Source: Liolophura sinensis (taxonomy: Eukaryota; Mollusca; Polyplacophora; Chitonida; Chitonidae). From it: a stretch of 64,000 bases of DNA. Position numbers and translations under genes: made by a program. Below, piece after piece: positions 1-12,781 of this stretch. A model generated the notes under the pieces. The model had not been told where the DNA came from. It was given only the letters and a program-made list of their open reading frames with translations, and did no database searches. The stretch lies in the NCBI RefSeq assembly GCF_032854445.1, contig NC_088300.1:35075608-35139607 (forward strand), read 5' to 3'. Each line of letters begins with the position of its first letter. Position 1 is the first letter of the stretch.

Positions 1-2980
1 CAAGTGCATGTAAATGTAATTTCATTACCACGACCTTACACACACTTATAAAAAAACGAAGCATTTGGGCCGTGCACAGCTGGAGTAGTATTGCTGGATT
101 CCTGGAATGGTAAGTGTGGTAGACATGGCTTAGAATGTATATCACCTTGTCCATGTAATATTAGGAGTGCTCCCAGCAGGGATGAAGTAATCACTTGGCT
201 ATGAGGCCTGTGTCATCAAGTCTTTATCATCAGTCTTACTCACAGTTTATATAGACATTAATATTACGCCAAAATAAGTAGGTTGTAATCAAAGGGCTAC
301 AGTATAATAACGCCAGTGCCATCTGAACACACCTCTACATCAGTCAGCTTATAACCAAACAGGTAAGTTACATGACAACCTGCATTGAGACATTGCTGGA
401 TCATCAGCCCTACATCAGTTTGTGTTGAACAATACTAACTAGTTCAGGTATATTTGTATTACCCTATTTTCCCAACCTTTTCGCATGTTTTAATGCAACT
501 TGGAATGCAATTTATCCACCTTAGTATTTTGATGATAGTGAGAATTTATGTTTTGGTGGGTTTTGCCAACATCAGGGCAAAAAATCATGTTTTCAGTCTT
601 GTTTGAGGAATGTCCTCAGAATGCATAAAACACCACCAGGCGAACATGTGAAAAAGTCGAAGAAACAGAGTACATCTTCAGTGTGTCACGAAGGAAACCC
701 CTTAAAACCATTCCCAAAACAATACTTTGGAACTTAATACTCCCAAGATACTCCCATCAAAGTACAGTAAGCTAATCAATAAGTAAACTTGTGTGCTCTC
801 CACACTCCAATATTAGCCTATACTTATCCATTCTCAATCACAGAAATTTGCACTACATATTCACCTACAAAATCTGAGATCAATCTTTTATGTGTAGGAC
901 TGAGACATCAAGTGGAAACAAAACTGGAATGAACCCACAAATGTACAGATGGATGAATTAACCTGAACAAAAAAGAATCCTTACACAGCAAGGCTTTATG
1001 ACAGTGATTTCCCATCTGAGAACCATATCTGAGATCAGTCTGTCAAGTTTGAAAAGAAATATCAAGCGGACACCAAAAATTTGCACAGGCATACAAATGC
1101 ACAGATGGCTCATGTTTTATTCCAGGCACTCTGGTTTCTTGGTAAAAGCTTATCAAGCAAAACATTTATTATGTTTTATAATGTCATTCATTGTCACTTT
1201 TTTGTTGTCGTAAATGCTAACATCTATTTGAAAATACGTCAACACAACCTACATATGCATGTACATTTATGTGTGTTATCTCATCATCATTGACTTTTCC
1301 AGTCGTGAAAGCGTCAACAAAGAATGTAATTTAGTACAGTGACAGTCTATTAATAGACTTGGTAACCTTCATACAGAGCAAAGACGTTGATGCGTTCCAC
1401 TTTCACAAACAGATATAACATACATGCACATCCATACGTTTAATACACACAGTTCTGTCAAAGCATAAGACAAATGATAGTGCGTTAAATCACACAGGAC
1501 ATACTGATGATACAACACAGCTCCATGTATGAACAGAAATTACACAGATCAAAAAACTGACAAATTCAAACAATTCATGTCATTTATGTATGAAATGCCA
1601 GATTAGTCATCTCTGTTTTCAAGAAAATTATAGGATTTAATCACATTCTGTTAAATTAAATAGGTTCCCACTTACTTTCAAGTCATGCACTGTTGTGAGT
1701 ATAGAGGCTTATAGCTTATATAGCTGAAATTCCTTATAACTATTAATGATATTTCCCTATATTATATATATCTTTCTATTAAAAAAAAAATTAACTTAAT
1801 CAGCATGGCCAAAAAAAAGCTAATAAACTTAGGCAAAAGCACAAAAAGAGAGAGAGGTACACTACAATTATGGTTACCTAATTTATATAATATTCGGGCA
1901 ACTTTGTTGGCTTTATGCCTGCAGATTATTTCAATCAAAACCCTTCATCTTGAAACTTGGCTTGAGACAGGGACATGTACATGTAAAATGCATGAAAATG
2001 ACCAGTTTTTTTAGTGCTAATTTTGTCAGATACCTACCTTAACGGTGCCAGTATCACAGATGTATTCAACCGATTAATACACTGGACTGTGACAATTATG
2101 GTCACAACCTTCTTTTCTCTGCAAAACAATGTAGCAAGATAGAGGCTTTGGACACAGATCAGTCCCTTCTGTACAGGAACCTGACTGTCGATCAGCAGGA
2201 TTGAGCCATGCAGATCCAGGTGTACGTGTATATCTATATATATAGATATACATAATCAACAGTCTGGACAAAGGGTAGCGGGCCGGGCTAACATTAGGAT
2301 TTTGATAACCTCTGACCTCTACCTGCGTCATAGCCATAAAACAAGCCCACAGACAAACCAGTCAGTGGTAATCATGTGGAAAATTTATGTAAACGCAAGT
2401 GAATACAGATGAGCCATTGAATATCACTTCGATCCAGTTATAGTTCACAACCAATGACCTATAAACCGGTTTCATCACACATACAATAAAGCAAGCCATA
2501 ACCGATATTTTAACATGACCTAAGTCATACAAACAAGCTCCTTATAAAAAAGCTATCTTGCAGTATCTGTCAAGACATGCCTTTATACATGGACATATTA
2601 AACTAGCTGCCAAGATATATCCCATTAGGTGAAATGCAGTATATGCTAGATCCACACCAAAACAAAAAAGTTTAGTAATTAAGGTAAACTTTTAAATGGG
2701 TGCCAGCGGTTACAACTGAGAAGCTGATGTACTAATTGTACACTTGACATACCAGTATTTAAATAATACGTGACCTATGAAGATATATGGGGTAATGTGA
2801 ATATGTCATACAACTACCTGTAGTATACATGTATATCTTATGGCATTCTCTGTCCACCCTGTCCTACTTTAAATACAGCTTTTGAATCTTGACCTTCATC
2901 ACCATATAACTTCTCAAATGTATACTATGGTGAAATATGTAAATTTGTTTTAATGGAGACACATGAAAATTTGAAAGAAA

Positions 2981-3053
<73 letters not shown>

Positions 3054-4328
3054 GACATGACTAAATCCATGCACCAGAAATGCACATGAAAATTTACATG
3101 CATCAATAGATAACATCTGAAAACAAAATGCATTCTTTATCATTGCTACATTGTGGTTTCAAAGTACATGACAATTCTAAATCACTCCAACCCCTGCTCC
3201 CTACCCACACTCCTACAAGTTTTCTCTGCTATATTAATGAACTAATATAAAGTAATTTCCACAATAAAATTCAGAATATATTACCAATAGTATGTCACAG
3301 AAGTGGTTAAGTAGGACAACTATAATTGGCAGCTGAGGCTTCTACATAGAGGCTTCTAAATGCTAGCTACACAACAATTACATGTATGAGTGTTAAAAGG
3401 TACACGTCATGAAGAAAGGCGACAGACATTTCCTTAGAACAATCGTACCCTTTTGTCTTTTTAAAATCTAATCCTTTAAAAATGCTCCTGAGTAAAATAA
3501 CGCATCAGTTAAAATGCATGTGCATGATGTGCTAGTATTAAAAACAGTTGCATATGCACGAACAAGTAACGTATTAAACAAGAGGAATTATCCATGCACC
3601 TGCCGCGAAGTACATGATTGTTATATATACAACAGAAGACAATGTTACAGTTATATTTGCACAAAGAATTTTTAATTTACATGCAATACCATACCATGCT
3701 TACCCTAACAAGTGGTTAAATTAAAACCTGTATACACATCTTACAGATTAGATGCTGATAATAAATAAGTTTCTCCATTTCAAATAGAAACCAATCTGAA
3801 ATTTAAAAAAATATACTAAGAAAATCATCCAAAGACAAGAGTTAATACCATGTTCAAAAAGATTTACAATGAATAACACTATTTAACACCTATAAATCAA
3901 AGGCAACTCAAAGTATGTTAACCTTTTATAGCATTTAATTTTTGTTATAAAAATGCAAGGGGTTGACACTTTGTAGTGATGCATATACATGTAAAAGGTA
4001 CTGATCATGCATACACTCTATATTAATAGGCAACTCGTGGACGAGCTACACAGAATGTCCAGATGACAGCAGAACGCATCATTTTCTTCTGTGACGTTGC
4101 AGTGCGTGTGTACTTCATCAATGTTTTATGAACACACACACACCAATAAACTTTACATAATAAAGGAAGAACAAATGAGTTCATAGCTTTGGACCGTCTT
4201 GATACAGGTGTAAAGGGGTTTTACGAGTTCCCCATTGAACAAATTAAAGCAGCACATTTTTACCATACAACAATCATAGAAAAAGTACATGTATATCAAA
4301 CCCATCTGCATGCTGATCCAAACCCATA
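1..4328. other. Gene-poor AT-rich stretch
   Basis: I see no supported gene here. The short open frames lack splice context and protein-like composition. The only items of note are the (AT)n tract at 2983-3052 and a minus-strand open stretch at roughly 2036-2230 that ends in a good 5' splice signal, described under findings. The rest is AT-rich unique-looking DNA. Confidence 0.6.
2983..3052. repeat. (AT)n dinucleotide microsatellite, about 70 bp
   Basis: An uninterrupted alternating AT run of about 35 units. Such tracts can extrude cruciforms and are often length-polymorphic. The minus-strand open frame across it (a run of Ile-Tyr) is a product of the repeat. Confidence 0.98.
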
Positions 4329-4339
4329 TAATACATCAA

Positions 4340-4572
4340 TTTATTTATTTATTTATTTATTTATTTGATTGGTGTTTTACGCTGTACTCAAGAATATTTC
4401 ACTTATAGGACGGCAGCCAGCATTATGGTGGGAGGAAAGCGGGCAGAGCCCGGGGGAAACCCACGACCATCCGCACGTTGCTGACTGACCTTCCCACATA
4501 CAGCCGGAGAGGAAGCCAGCATGAGCTGGACTTGAACTCACAGTCACTAACCAACTGAGCCACGGAGGCTCC
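4340..4572 (-). mobile_element. SINE family A (tRNA-headed), internally deleted copy with TSD
   Basis: The plus strand reads a TTTA-rich tail, then the conserved domain (TTTTACGC, ACTCAAGAATATTTCACTTAT, AGCATTATGGTGGGAGGAAA), then the tRNA-like head, so the element lies on the minus strand. An 11-bp direct repeat, TAATACATCAA, flanks it at 4329-4339 and 4573-4583 and is a clear target-site duplication. Compared with the fuller copies at 46446 and 51063 it lacks about 40 bp between the B-box region and the head terminus. Confidence 0.9.
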
Positions 4573-4583
4573 TAATACATCAA

Positions 4584-7078
4584 CAAAAACATACATAATA
4601 TGCTAACTTTGTATTATAATAAAAGAGTCAATATGAAGCTCTGTCGTCTATAATGCCATAATAAAATTAATAATTTTTGGTCCTGAAGGTTTAAATTTCC
4701 AAATACCTTTACCTAAAGACAACATTCAAGAGATGGTCAAACTATTAATTACTGGGACCCCAAAATTATCAGCTCTAAAATTGTATTTCAATTTTTGACC
4801 TAAGTCCCAACTGGTTTTATGGAATCTGTCAATGCCAATGAATTTCTAACTTATAATACTGTGCCAGTTTTGAGTACCTTTACATACATGCATATTGTAT
4901 GGAGGTAAAACACATATAATTTGATGATATTTTCTTCTTATTTTTGTTCCTCAAGAATATTTCTCTCTGGCAATGCCAATCTGATCTAGGATTGGAGGAA
5001 AGCATCCCTGGGGCTGATTCCAAAAGCTGTTTGTGACTTCAGTCAAAATTTAAAATCTCTCAACAATGCTCAGTTTAGTGATGAGATAGACAGAACATCA
5101 ATTTCTAAAATCAGACTTGGGGTTTGATTCCAAAAATCCAGTTCTGACTTGTTCAAAATTTAATATGCACTCTTAAAGCTTAATTTCTGCTTTTAGAAAT
5201 TAAACTTATGTCCAAAAATTTTAATATGGATGAAACATTTAAGTTTGGATAGAACATATAACCATGAACACTCCATTTTAATAGTAAATTTCATATTATA
5301 TGAAGGTTTTAAATTTTGACCCATGTTAAACATCGCTTCATTGTGGAATAGGTTCCTGAAACACACACTTAACAAAAGTGGCAACTGAACCAGCAAAAAC
5401 TGGATTTGAACACACAACCAATACCTTACATGAAGGGCTATTAGTCTGAAATAAGGCAGTACTTATATGGAGCAAAGCTTGCATGAGCCAGTGTAAAGGT
5501 ACCCAAAACAGTTACAAAACTAAACAGAAGCACATAAGCACGAAGCATTCTCAAGTTGCTAAAATAGTTAGCCTTTGTCAGGGTACATACAAAGGGTTGA
5601 TTCAAATTTCTTTAATTAAAACTGTTCAGAAGCGATGGTACTCAGACAGATGACAGGGGATGGATCCTCACTTAATTCTATTTACTACAAAGAGAGAGTC
5701 TGGAAATGACATTTCACTCCATGAGCTAGAATCTGATCTCACGAATTGCCAATGCAATTAAATGTTCCGACAGGGAAAGAAACTAGGGAAAGCGCTGTTA
5801 CAACGCCAGATGACAAACACTGACGAAATGAGCTGATTAGTCCAGTCTTTGCTATCTTAGCTGACGTCAGACGACTGCCGCACTCGCAACGGCTTGTCAT
5901 TTGACCAAGCGCTTTACAGTTTGGGATAAATCTGGTTATTATGTGACCCAACAAAATGCTGAAGGTCAGACGGACTGAGGAATACAGAAAGAAAAGCTAT
6001 TGCAATCTATTCCCCTCTGCCATCAATCCAGCTTAATCAAATCCAAGCGGAAAGTCCATGGCAGCCTGGGTATCAGGCCAAGTCTTCTGCTGGGGAAGAA
6101 CCAGACGGGGGTCAAGGGGGAACTTGGGAGGTCAGACAGAAAGCACACACCTACAGATATATACCCACGCTGATCAGCCCAGGAATGTCCAGATATAAAA
6201 AAAACCCAGCAAAGTCAAGAAATATATACTGTACATGTACTCTCTGCACCCCAATACACTGAAGCCTTATCATCTCTTCATCACCAAGGTGGTGCAGCTA
6301 GATGGTGCGATGATGTTATCGCCAATATCATTCAATATGACGTCATTCGATCAGAATACATGTACATCCAATATTATCAGACGTCACTCTGCACACTTCT
6401 AGTTGGCTCTTTGGTAGTTAGGAGGAGTGGGTGGGTTTTGGAGAATTAACATTTTCCAGAGAATGTACGTAATACAACTGTAGCTTCATGTACTCAGCCT
6501 ATTAATAATGGAAGTCGTGTGTTTCGACCCCACCAGGCATTAAGTCTTCTCCCACCATAATGCTAGCTGCAGTTGAATACATGAGTTGCGTACGACGTAA
6601 AACACTAATCAAATAAATAAATATTAATAAAGGAAGGTATTGTGCAATATACAGTGCACTGTACTTTATTCTGCGGTAAAAATTCAAGGGTAATGTCACA
6701 CATTTTTAAATGTTCATATCCATGGAACAAACTCTAGATTGTGTAGACATATCGCAATATAGTCAAATCTTCAATAAATGTCCTGGAGTACAGCCTAAAA
6801 CACCAATCAAATAAATAAATAAATTTTTATGTAAACGTGTTTTCCCAATATCGATTTCCAGTGAAATTTAAATTCTTCCCAGTTTTCATGTTGACTAACA
6901 CTTACAAATGGTCATGCGATATTAGACAAGATTGTACAAGATGACAAGATGTCATCAATTGTTATTTCTGTCCCACTAGTGTGTACAGGAATTTACCACC
7001 TTATATATTGGTATTTAACAACGTACTCAAATATTTTTCACCCGCAAGAGATGTACATGATGATCTGATAAAAGTGGT
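4584..7078. other. No gene seen; scattered SINE-A fragments
   Basis: AT-rich DNA without supported exons. Degenerate plus-strand SINE-A tails occur at about 6551-6625 (CCCACCATAATGCTAGCTGC through an AAATAAATA tail) and 6781-6826. A weaker trace of the conserved domain lies near 4945-5005. The short minus-strand frame at 5739-5954 has no family resemblance I can identify. Confidence 0.55.
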
Positions 7079-8054
7079 GGAGAAAACCAGACTGCCCACA
7101 GAAACCAGACAGCCTAGAGAAAACCAGACTGCCCAGAGAAAACCAGACAGCCCAGAGAAAACCAGATAGCCCACAGAAAACCAGATAGCCCACAGAAAAC
7201 AGGATAGCCCAGAGAAAACCAGACAGCCCAGAGAAAACCAGACTGCCCACAGAAAACCAGACTGCCCACAGAAAACCAGACTGACCAGAGGAAACCAGAC
7301 AGCCCACAGAAAACAGGATAGCCCAGAAAAAACAGGATAGCCCAGAGAAAACCAGACTGCCCAGAGAAAACCAGACTGACCAGAGGAAACCAGACTGACC
7401 AGAGGAAACCAGACAGCCCACAGAAAACCAGACTGTCCACAGAAAACCAGACAGCCCAGAGAAAACCAGACAGCCCAGAGAAACCAGACTGCCCAGAGAA
7501 AACCAGACTGACCAGAGGAAACCAGACATCCCACAGAAAACCAGACAGCCCAGAGAAAACCAGACTGCCCAGAGAAAACAGGATAGCCCAGAAAAAACAG
7601 GATAGCCCAGAGAAAACCAGACTGACCAGAGGAAACCAGACAGCCCACAGAAAACCAGACTGACCAGAGGAAACCAGACAGCCCACAGAAAACCAGACTG
7701 ACCAGAGGAAACCAGACAGCCCACAGAAAACCAGACTGACCAGAGGAAACCAGACAGCCCACAGAAAACCAGACTGACCAGAGGAAACCAGACAGCCCAC
7801 AGAAAACAGGATAGCCCAGAAAAAACAGGATAGCCCAGAGAAAACCAGACTGCCCAGAGAAAACCAGACTGACCAGAGAAAACCAGACTGCCCACAGAAA
7901 ACCAGACTGACCACAGGAAACCAGACAGCCCACAGAAAACAGGATAGCCCAGAAAAAACAGGATAGCCCAGAAAAAACAGGATAGCCCAGAGAAAACCAG
8001 ACTGCCCAGATAAAACCAGACTGACCAGAGAAAACCAGACTGACCAGACAAAAC
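7079..8054. repeat. Minisatellite, 18/19-bp unit, about 50 copies
   Basis: Tandem array of AAAACCAGACTGCCCAGAG-like units. Variants alternate ACTGCCCAC, ACAGCCCAG, ATAGCCCA and ACTGACCAGAGG, and some units lose one A (18 bp). There is higher-order structure: a 37-bp dimer (ACTGACCAGAGG unit plus ACAGCCCACAG unit) is repeated about five times in a row near 7614-7800, and a block carrying AACAGGATAGCCCAG recurs several times. No unit contains a stop codon on the minus strand, so all three minus frames are open across the array. Confidence 0.97.
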
Positions 8055-8393
8055 TCCTGACTTAAAGCAGAACTAGTGTCAGTAATATTTGAGTTTGCAA
8101 AGTCACTGTTCAGAGGCCTGTCACAAGCAAGAACACTAACATTTAGCTACAAATACATCGTTCACGGCACCCAACACTACACTGTTGAAAAGAACAAGGG
8201 TACATGAAGTTTCATGATATATAGCGATGGTGACACCTGGTATAGTGTGTGGTCAAAGTAACCTGATCTTTTAAAAATGCTTCATGATGCTTGCTGGTTC
8301 ACTCATTTGTCAATGTCTTCTTGCCACAGCCCATTGATTGACCCTTGCAAAAATTAGGTCACAGGTCCAAATTCAACTTAAGGTTTCAAATCA

Positions 8394-9070
8394 GGCGTCC
8401 GTTTCACAAAAAGTCTAAAGACTAAGCTATGATGGCTAACTCAGTTAGCCGACTAGCAATTTTGTCTACCCAGTTTCACAAAGAAAATATTTGGCTATCA
8501 GCTATAGGGTTTTGTCTCAGATTTGGAAAGTTACCCTGAAATCCTCAGCAATGTTCGAAGGTGGCTAGATGGAAACAAATACGGAATTAAAAGTGTCCCA
8601 GTTTTGAAAGTTTATTTATTGACAGAAGAAAAATAGGGATAAATTAGCTTCTAGCAGCAAATGAAGGTTTTTTGAAAAATCGTAAACCACTAAAACTTAT
8701 CCTCTGCTGTTGCTTTGTTTCGATTGTCTGTTGAGAGAGTTATCATGCTTCATTTGCAAATTTCGTCGAAAATTTAAATGAAGGAAAAAATTATCTTCTT
8801 TTTGTTTTATTTATGCATGGTAATATGATTTATTTACATTTTTAAGCCAATTTAACATTCATTATCATAGGCTCTACCAATCAGAATGTTGCAGAGTAAC
8901 CACATAGCCAGCCATGGTATTAAGCGGATGGCTGATTTATATTAAAGTACTTTGGGTTATTGTACATGTACAGTCAATTTTTTTGACAGACTGCTTACAC
9001 TAGTCAGCTAAATGACCCTAAGCTCACTAACAGGCCTTATACGACTACAGAAGTTTTGTGAAACAGGCCC
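8394..9070. mobile_element. Probable MITE with GTTTCACAAA terminal inverted repeats
   Basis: The left end reads AGGCGTCCGTTTCACAAA. The right end, reverse complemented, reads GGGCCTGTTTCACAAAAC. Subterminal segments also match in inverted orientation (CAGTTAGCCGACTAGC against CATTTAGCTGACTAGT). No transposase frame lies between them. The termini resemble those of the short hairpin element at 50379-50508. Boundaries are approximate and a second internal GTTTCACAAAG suggests a composite or nested history. Confidence 0.6.
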
Positions 9071-9790
9071 TAGGAAGTTTGTCAAGTACTTTGTGAAGGA
9101 TGCTTATTTTCTTGTTCCCAGTTCGGTTTCCTCCACCCACAAATCTGACTGCAATCATACATGTAGAAGTCTCAAATTCTCGAGTACAAGTCATTAAAAC
9201 CCAATGAAATAAATAAATGGAAAGGCTTCCCTTCTGACATAAACAATCACTTCTAAATCAAGCAAACATGAAAGAATCTAGACCCAAATAAGATTGAAGT
9301 GCAATCATTCAAACCACTTCATCTATCACTGATTTGCTAATGTCACACGGATGTGGCACGTGTCGTTATTTCATTTACTTCCAGTCATTTATCAGATGGC
9401 ATTTTGATCATTTTATATAAGTGGATATTGATTCTGAAGACGGTCATGGCTGACAAGACCATCAGTAACAAGCACACAGAAGTTGTCTAGCTAACGCTCA
9501 TGAAAAAAAAGTCCATAAATTGATCACCATACATGTACATGAATACAACAATGTTCATTACCTGAACAAGAATGGAAGGCCATTTGCCATGTTCAGGAGG
9601 CAGAAATCATAGCCTATGGACAAAACCAATTCAAACAGATTCACACAATGAACCAATTATTCGTTTATTAATAGAGTGTTGCTTAATGCTATTCTCAAGA
9701 ATTTTCAACCTAGTATAAAAATATGTCTTCTGTGCCATCCAATTCCATCCTATAAAAACTATGCAATATGAACAAGATGATCATTTCACA

Positions 9791-10475
9791 TCATCACAGG
9801 ATAAGATGGTGCTGTGAACAAGCTGCATGTTATGTATCTATTTTATCTTTCGCATCATCACAGGATAAGATGGTGCTGTGAACAAGCTGCATGTTATGTA
9901 TCTATTTTATCTTTCGCATCATCACAGGATAAGATGGTGCTGTGAACAAGCTGCATGTTATGTATCTATTTTATCTTTCGCATCATCACAGGATACGATG
10001 GTGCTGTGAACAAGCTGCATGTTATGTATCTATTTTATCTTTCGCATCATCACAGGATAAGATGGTGCTGTGAACAAGCTGCATGTTATGTATCTATTTT
10101 ATCTTTCGCATCATCACAGGATAATTTATTTATTTATTTATTTGATTGGTGTTTTACGCCATACTCAAGAATATTTCACCTATATGACGGCAGCCGGCAT
10201 TATGGTGGGAGGAAACCAGGCTCATCACAAGATAACATGGTACTGTTAACAAGCTGTATGTCATGTATCTATTTGATCTTTCTCATCATCACAGCACGAA
10301 ATGGTACTGTGAAAACCTGTATGCCATGTATGTAGTTGATCTTTTTCATCATCACAGGATGAGATGGTAATGTGAACAAGCTGCATGACGTGTATCCATT
10401 TGATATTTCAAATCATCACAGGATGACGTTACCTGTAAACAAGTTGTATGATGCATATCTACATTTCTCACACCA
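9791..10475. repeat. 64-bp tandem repeat array, about 9-10 copies, interrupted by a SINE
   Basis: Units beginning TCATCACAGGATAAGATGG start at 9791, 9855, 9919, 9983, 10047 and 10111, exactly 64 bp apart and nearly identical. After a SINE insertion the array continues with progressively diverged units to about 10475. The plus-strand frame at 9955-10335 is a reading of the repeat and of the SINE, not a gene. Confidence 0.95.
10125..10221 (-). mobile_element. SINE-A, head-truncated, inside the 64-bp array
   Basis: Tail (TTTA)n followed by the conserved domain up to GGGAGGAAACCAGG, then lost. It is flanked by TCATCACAGGATAA (10111-10124) and TCATCACAAGATAA (10222-10235). These are either a 14-bp target-site duplication or adjacent array units; the exact placement favours an insertion with duplication. 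Confidence 0.85.
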
Positions 10476-12480
10476 CAACCCCGATATTTCCACTCTCCAG
10501 CAATACTCTATTGTTGTCATAATCAAGTAGGGAAATTATAGTTTCTGGCTTTAATTAGCTAATTAAAAGAAGGCTTTCAAAGTGGCAGAGTAATATTCTG
10601 ACCCAGATTATGCTCTTTATTTCACAAAACAATGTTAACTGGTCAACATCATAAAGAGTGAATAAATGAAAATCACTTTTACAAAACAGGACCATTTTTA
10701 TGCAAAATAGCAGGCCTTGACCTTTCCACTCAGTCACGACCTTGACGATTCCTTTTATTGTACATGGTTTCACGCGCTGTATTACTTATTTGGCCTCTCG
10801 TCTATATATATGAACACAGCACACAAAATGTTTATAAGTTACAATGTGAACAACATATGCATCTATATCTATAATGTATATCCATCAGTCATGTTCTCTT
10901 CAATGTAAAATACATGATACACGTTAGATAGAATGAACAACCTACACATACTGGTCATCTACACTCAGCTTTCATGAGTATGACCCTCGAGTCAAAATTT
11001 CAAACGTTGTCATAATGCTTGGTGTTTGATCATGGAAGATGGAATTTTGACAGATTTGTCTTAAGAGAACACTGAAGAGTGCACTAAAACTGCATGTTCA
11101 CCTGGGTTGCCAGGAACCTTTACAGTATACCTAGTCAATGACCTAAACATGTGCTGCTTATGTTCAAGACAAATCAGTCCAGGGGTATATAAATTATGAG
11201 GCAGGCACCATACTCAATGATACAGCCTTCAGGTATGGTATCCATCATTATTCTATCGGAGCTTGACTGATGATGAGCCATATGGAATGTATTCATTATA
11301 GAGAGATGTTGCATGACAGAGACGGAGGAGACGAACTAGCTGTGTGTTATCCGCATACATGCCTGTTTTATAGCGAGGTAGGGGAGTGGACGATTTCAAT
11401 GCGCAGAGATGGGTATATACAAGGGTACAGGCACGATCAAACTAGCACTGCAGTATCGCAATGCTGAGGGGTAAAAACAGACAATATCAGCACTACGATC
11501 CAGTGTAGAATTTATGCAAACGTAAATATCATCTTCACAGCCCAGGTGAAATAACCTTGACTATCAAAATACATATGAATCACATAATGTAGCTATTTCC
11601 TACTAGCATTTTAGCCAAAATCCCAAAAGTGGATGCACATTAATTTCCAGAAAAGTATGTTTGTCATATAATTCTGTAGAATTTTGCTGTAGGTAACATT
11701 ACTTGCATGTATCTGTAGCTGATTAGATCAATGGTAATATTACCCAGCTTCCCCAAAGTTATATATGGAGACACCCATGGGGCATATACATATACGTGCA
11801 TTTCCTGGGTCAAAAGTGAAATAATATATAAGATATTGAGTATACACATGTTGAGACTTTGGATGAGAATTTCAGAGAAATTGGAAGTACAGGAGAAGTC
11901 AATTCAGGATACATTTATTGTGCATGTACAGATGATTCAAGTGCCATAGAAATATTATCAACCTGAATGCAACAGAAGGTCTCCATTAAGTCACCATTTC
12001 AGATAATATGACTTGCAAAGTGTCACAATTTTCCTCAAATAACCCTAATGCAGAGAATCAACATGCACTTCTATCTGAGAGCAGGAAGGTCCAATTTAAG
12101 CCGTAAAATGGGATTTGTGTATTTTCTAGTAGGAAAGAAATATGTATGGTAATGTATTTCTTGCGAATTCTTGAAAAGAACAAGCCTTAATGTTAGGGTT
12201 ATTTGGAGCACAGGCTAGTAAAATGTTAACGTTACACCACTGAACAGACATGATTCACTTCGAATTTGGGAAAGAACATTGTAAGATGTATGTAACTAGC
12301 CTGGGTCTAATTTGACACCGCAATCTGGTTCTTTAAATTTCTGTATACTTCTAGGGCTTCTAAAATCAGACCACCTTCACTTGGACAATAACCCTCTAAT
12401 TACTTTCTTCACTGGTAATCTGAACACACCAAATGTTTACATCCTATCAGTTTGTAACGTTTACATCATTTAAGTGCCAT
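10476..12480. other. No gene seen
   Basis: AT-rich DNA with short unsupported frames on both strands. No splice-bounded open segments with protein-like composition, no clear repeats beyond short simple-sequence runs. Confidence 0.5.
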
Positions 12481-12493
12481 CAAATTTCGTTGA

Positions 12494-12768
12494 GTGTGTG
12501 TGTGAGTGAGTGAGTGCTTGGGATTTAACGTCGTACCTAACAACTTTTCAGTCATATGACGATGAAGGAATCCTTACAGTGCATGTAATGTACCCCCTTG
12601 TTGCAGAACGGATTTCCACTGCTCTTTTACCTAGAGCTGCTTCACTGAGACACCTTACCGAAGGCAAGTAAGTCGTCCCGCCCGAGCCATTACACTGATA
12701 CAGGTCAACCAGTCATTACACTATCCCCGATGAACGCCAAGTGAGGAAGTTACCGCTCCTGAAGCGGA
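12494..12768. mobile_element. SINE-like repeat family B, complete copy with 13-bp TSD
   Basis: The element is about 275 bp. It starts with a (GTGA)n run, then GCTTGGGATTTAACGTCGTA and the motif CTTTTCAGTCATATGACGA. It ends near GAGGAAGTTACCGCTCC. It is bounded by CAAATTTCGTTGA at 12481-12493 and 12769-12781, a perfect 13-bp direct repeat. The polarity suggested by the simple-repeat tail is minus. I see no convincing tRNA A/B boxes. A second copy, split by an insertion, lies at 48084-48935. The first ~60 bp parallel the conserved domain of SINE-A. Confidence 0.85.
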
Positions 12769-12781
12769 CAAATTTCGTTGA

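Noticed and set aside
7001-8051. Three long overlapping minus-strand frames of 266-337 codons
   Set aside because: All three are the same minisatellite read in three frames; stop-free only because the unit lacks stop codons.
9955-10335. 126-codon plus-strand frame
   Set aside because: Composed of the 64-bp repeat and a SINE fragment.
9791-10475. CRISPR-like array
   Set aside because: Units are contiguous 64-bp tandem repeats with no unique spacers, in an animal genome.
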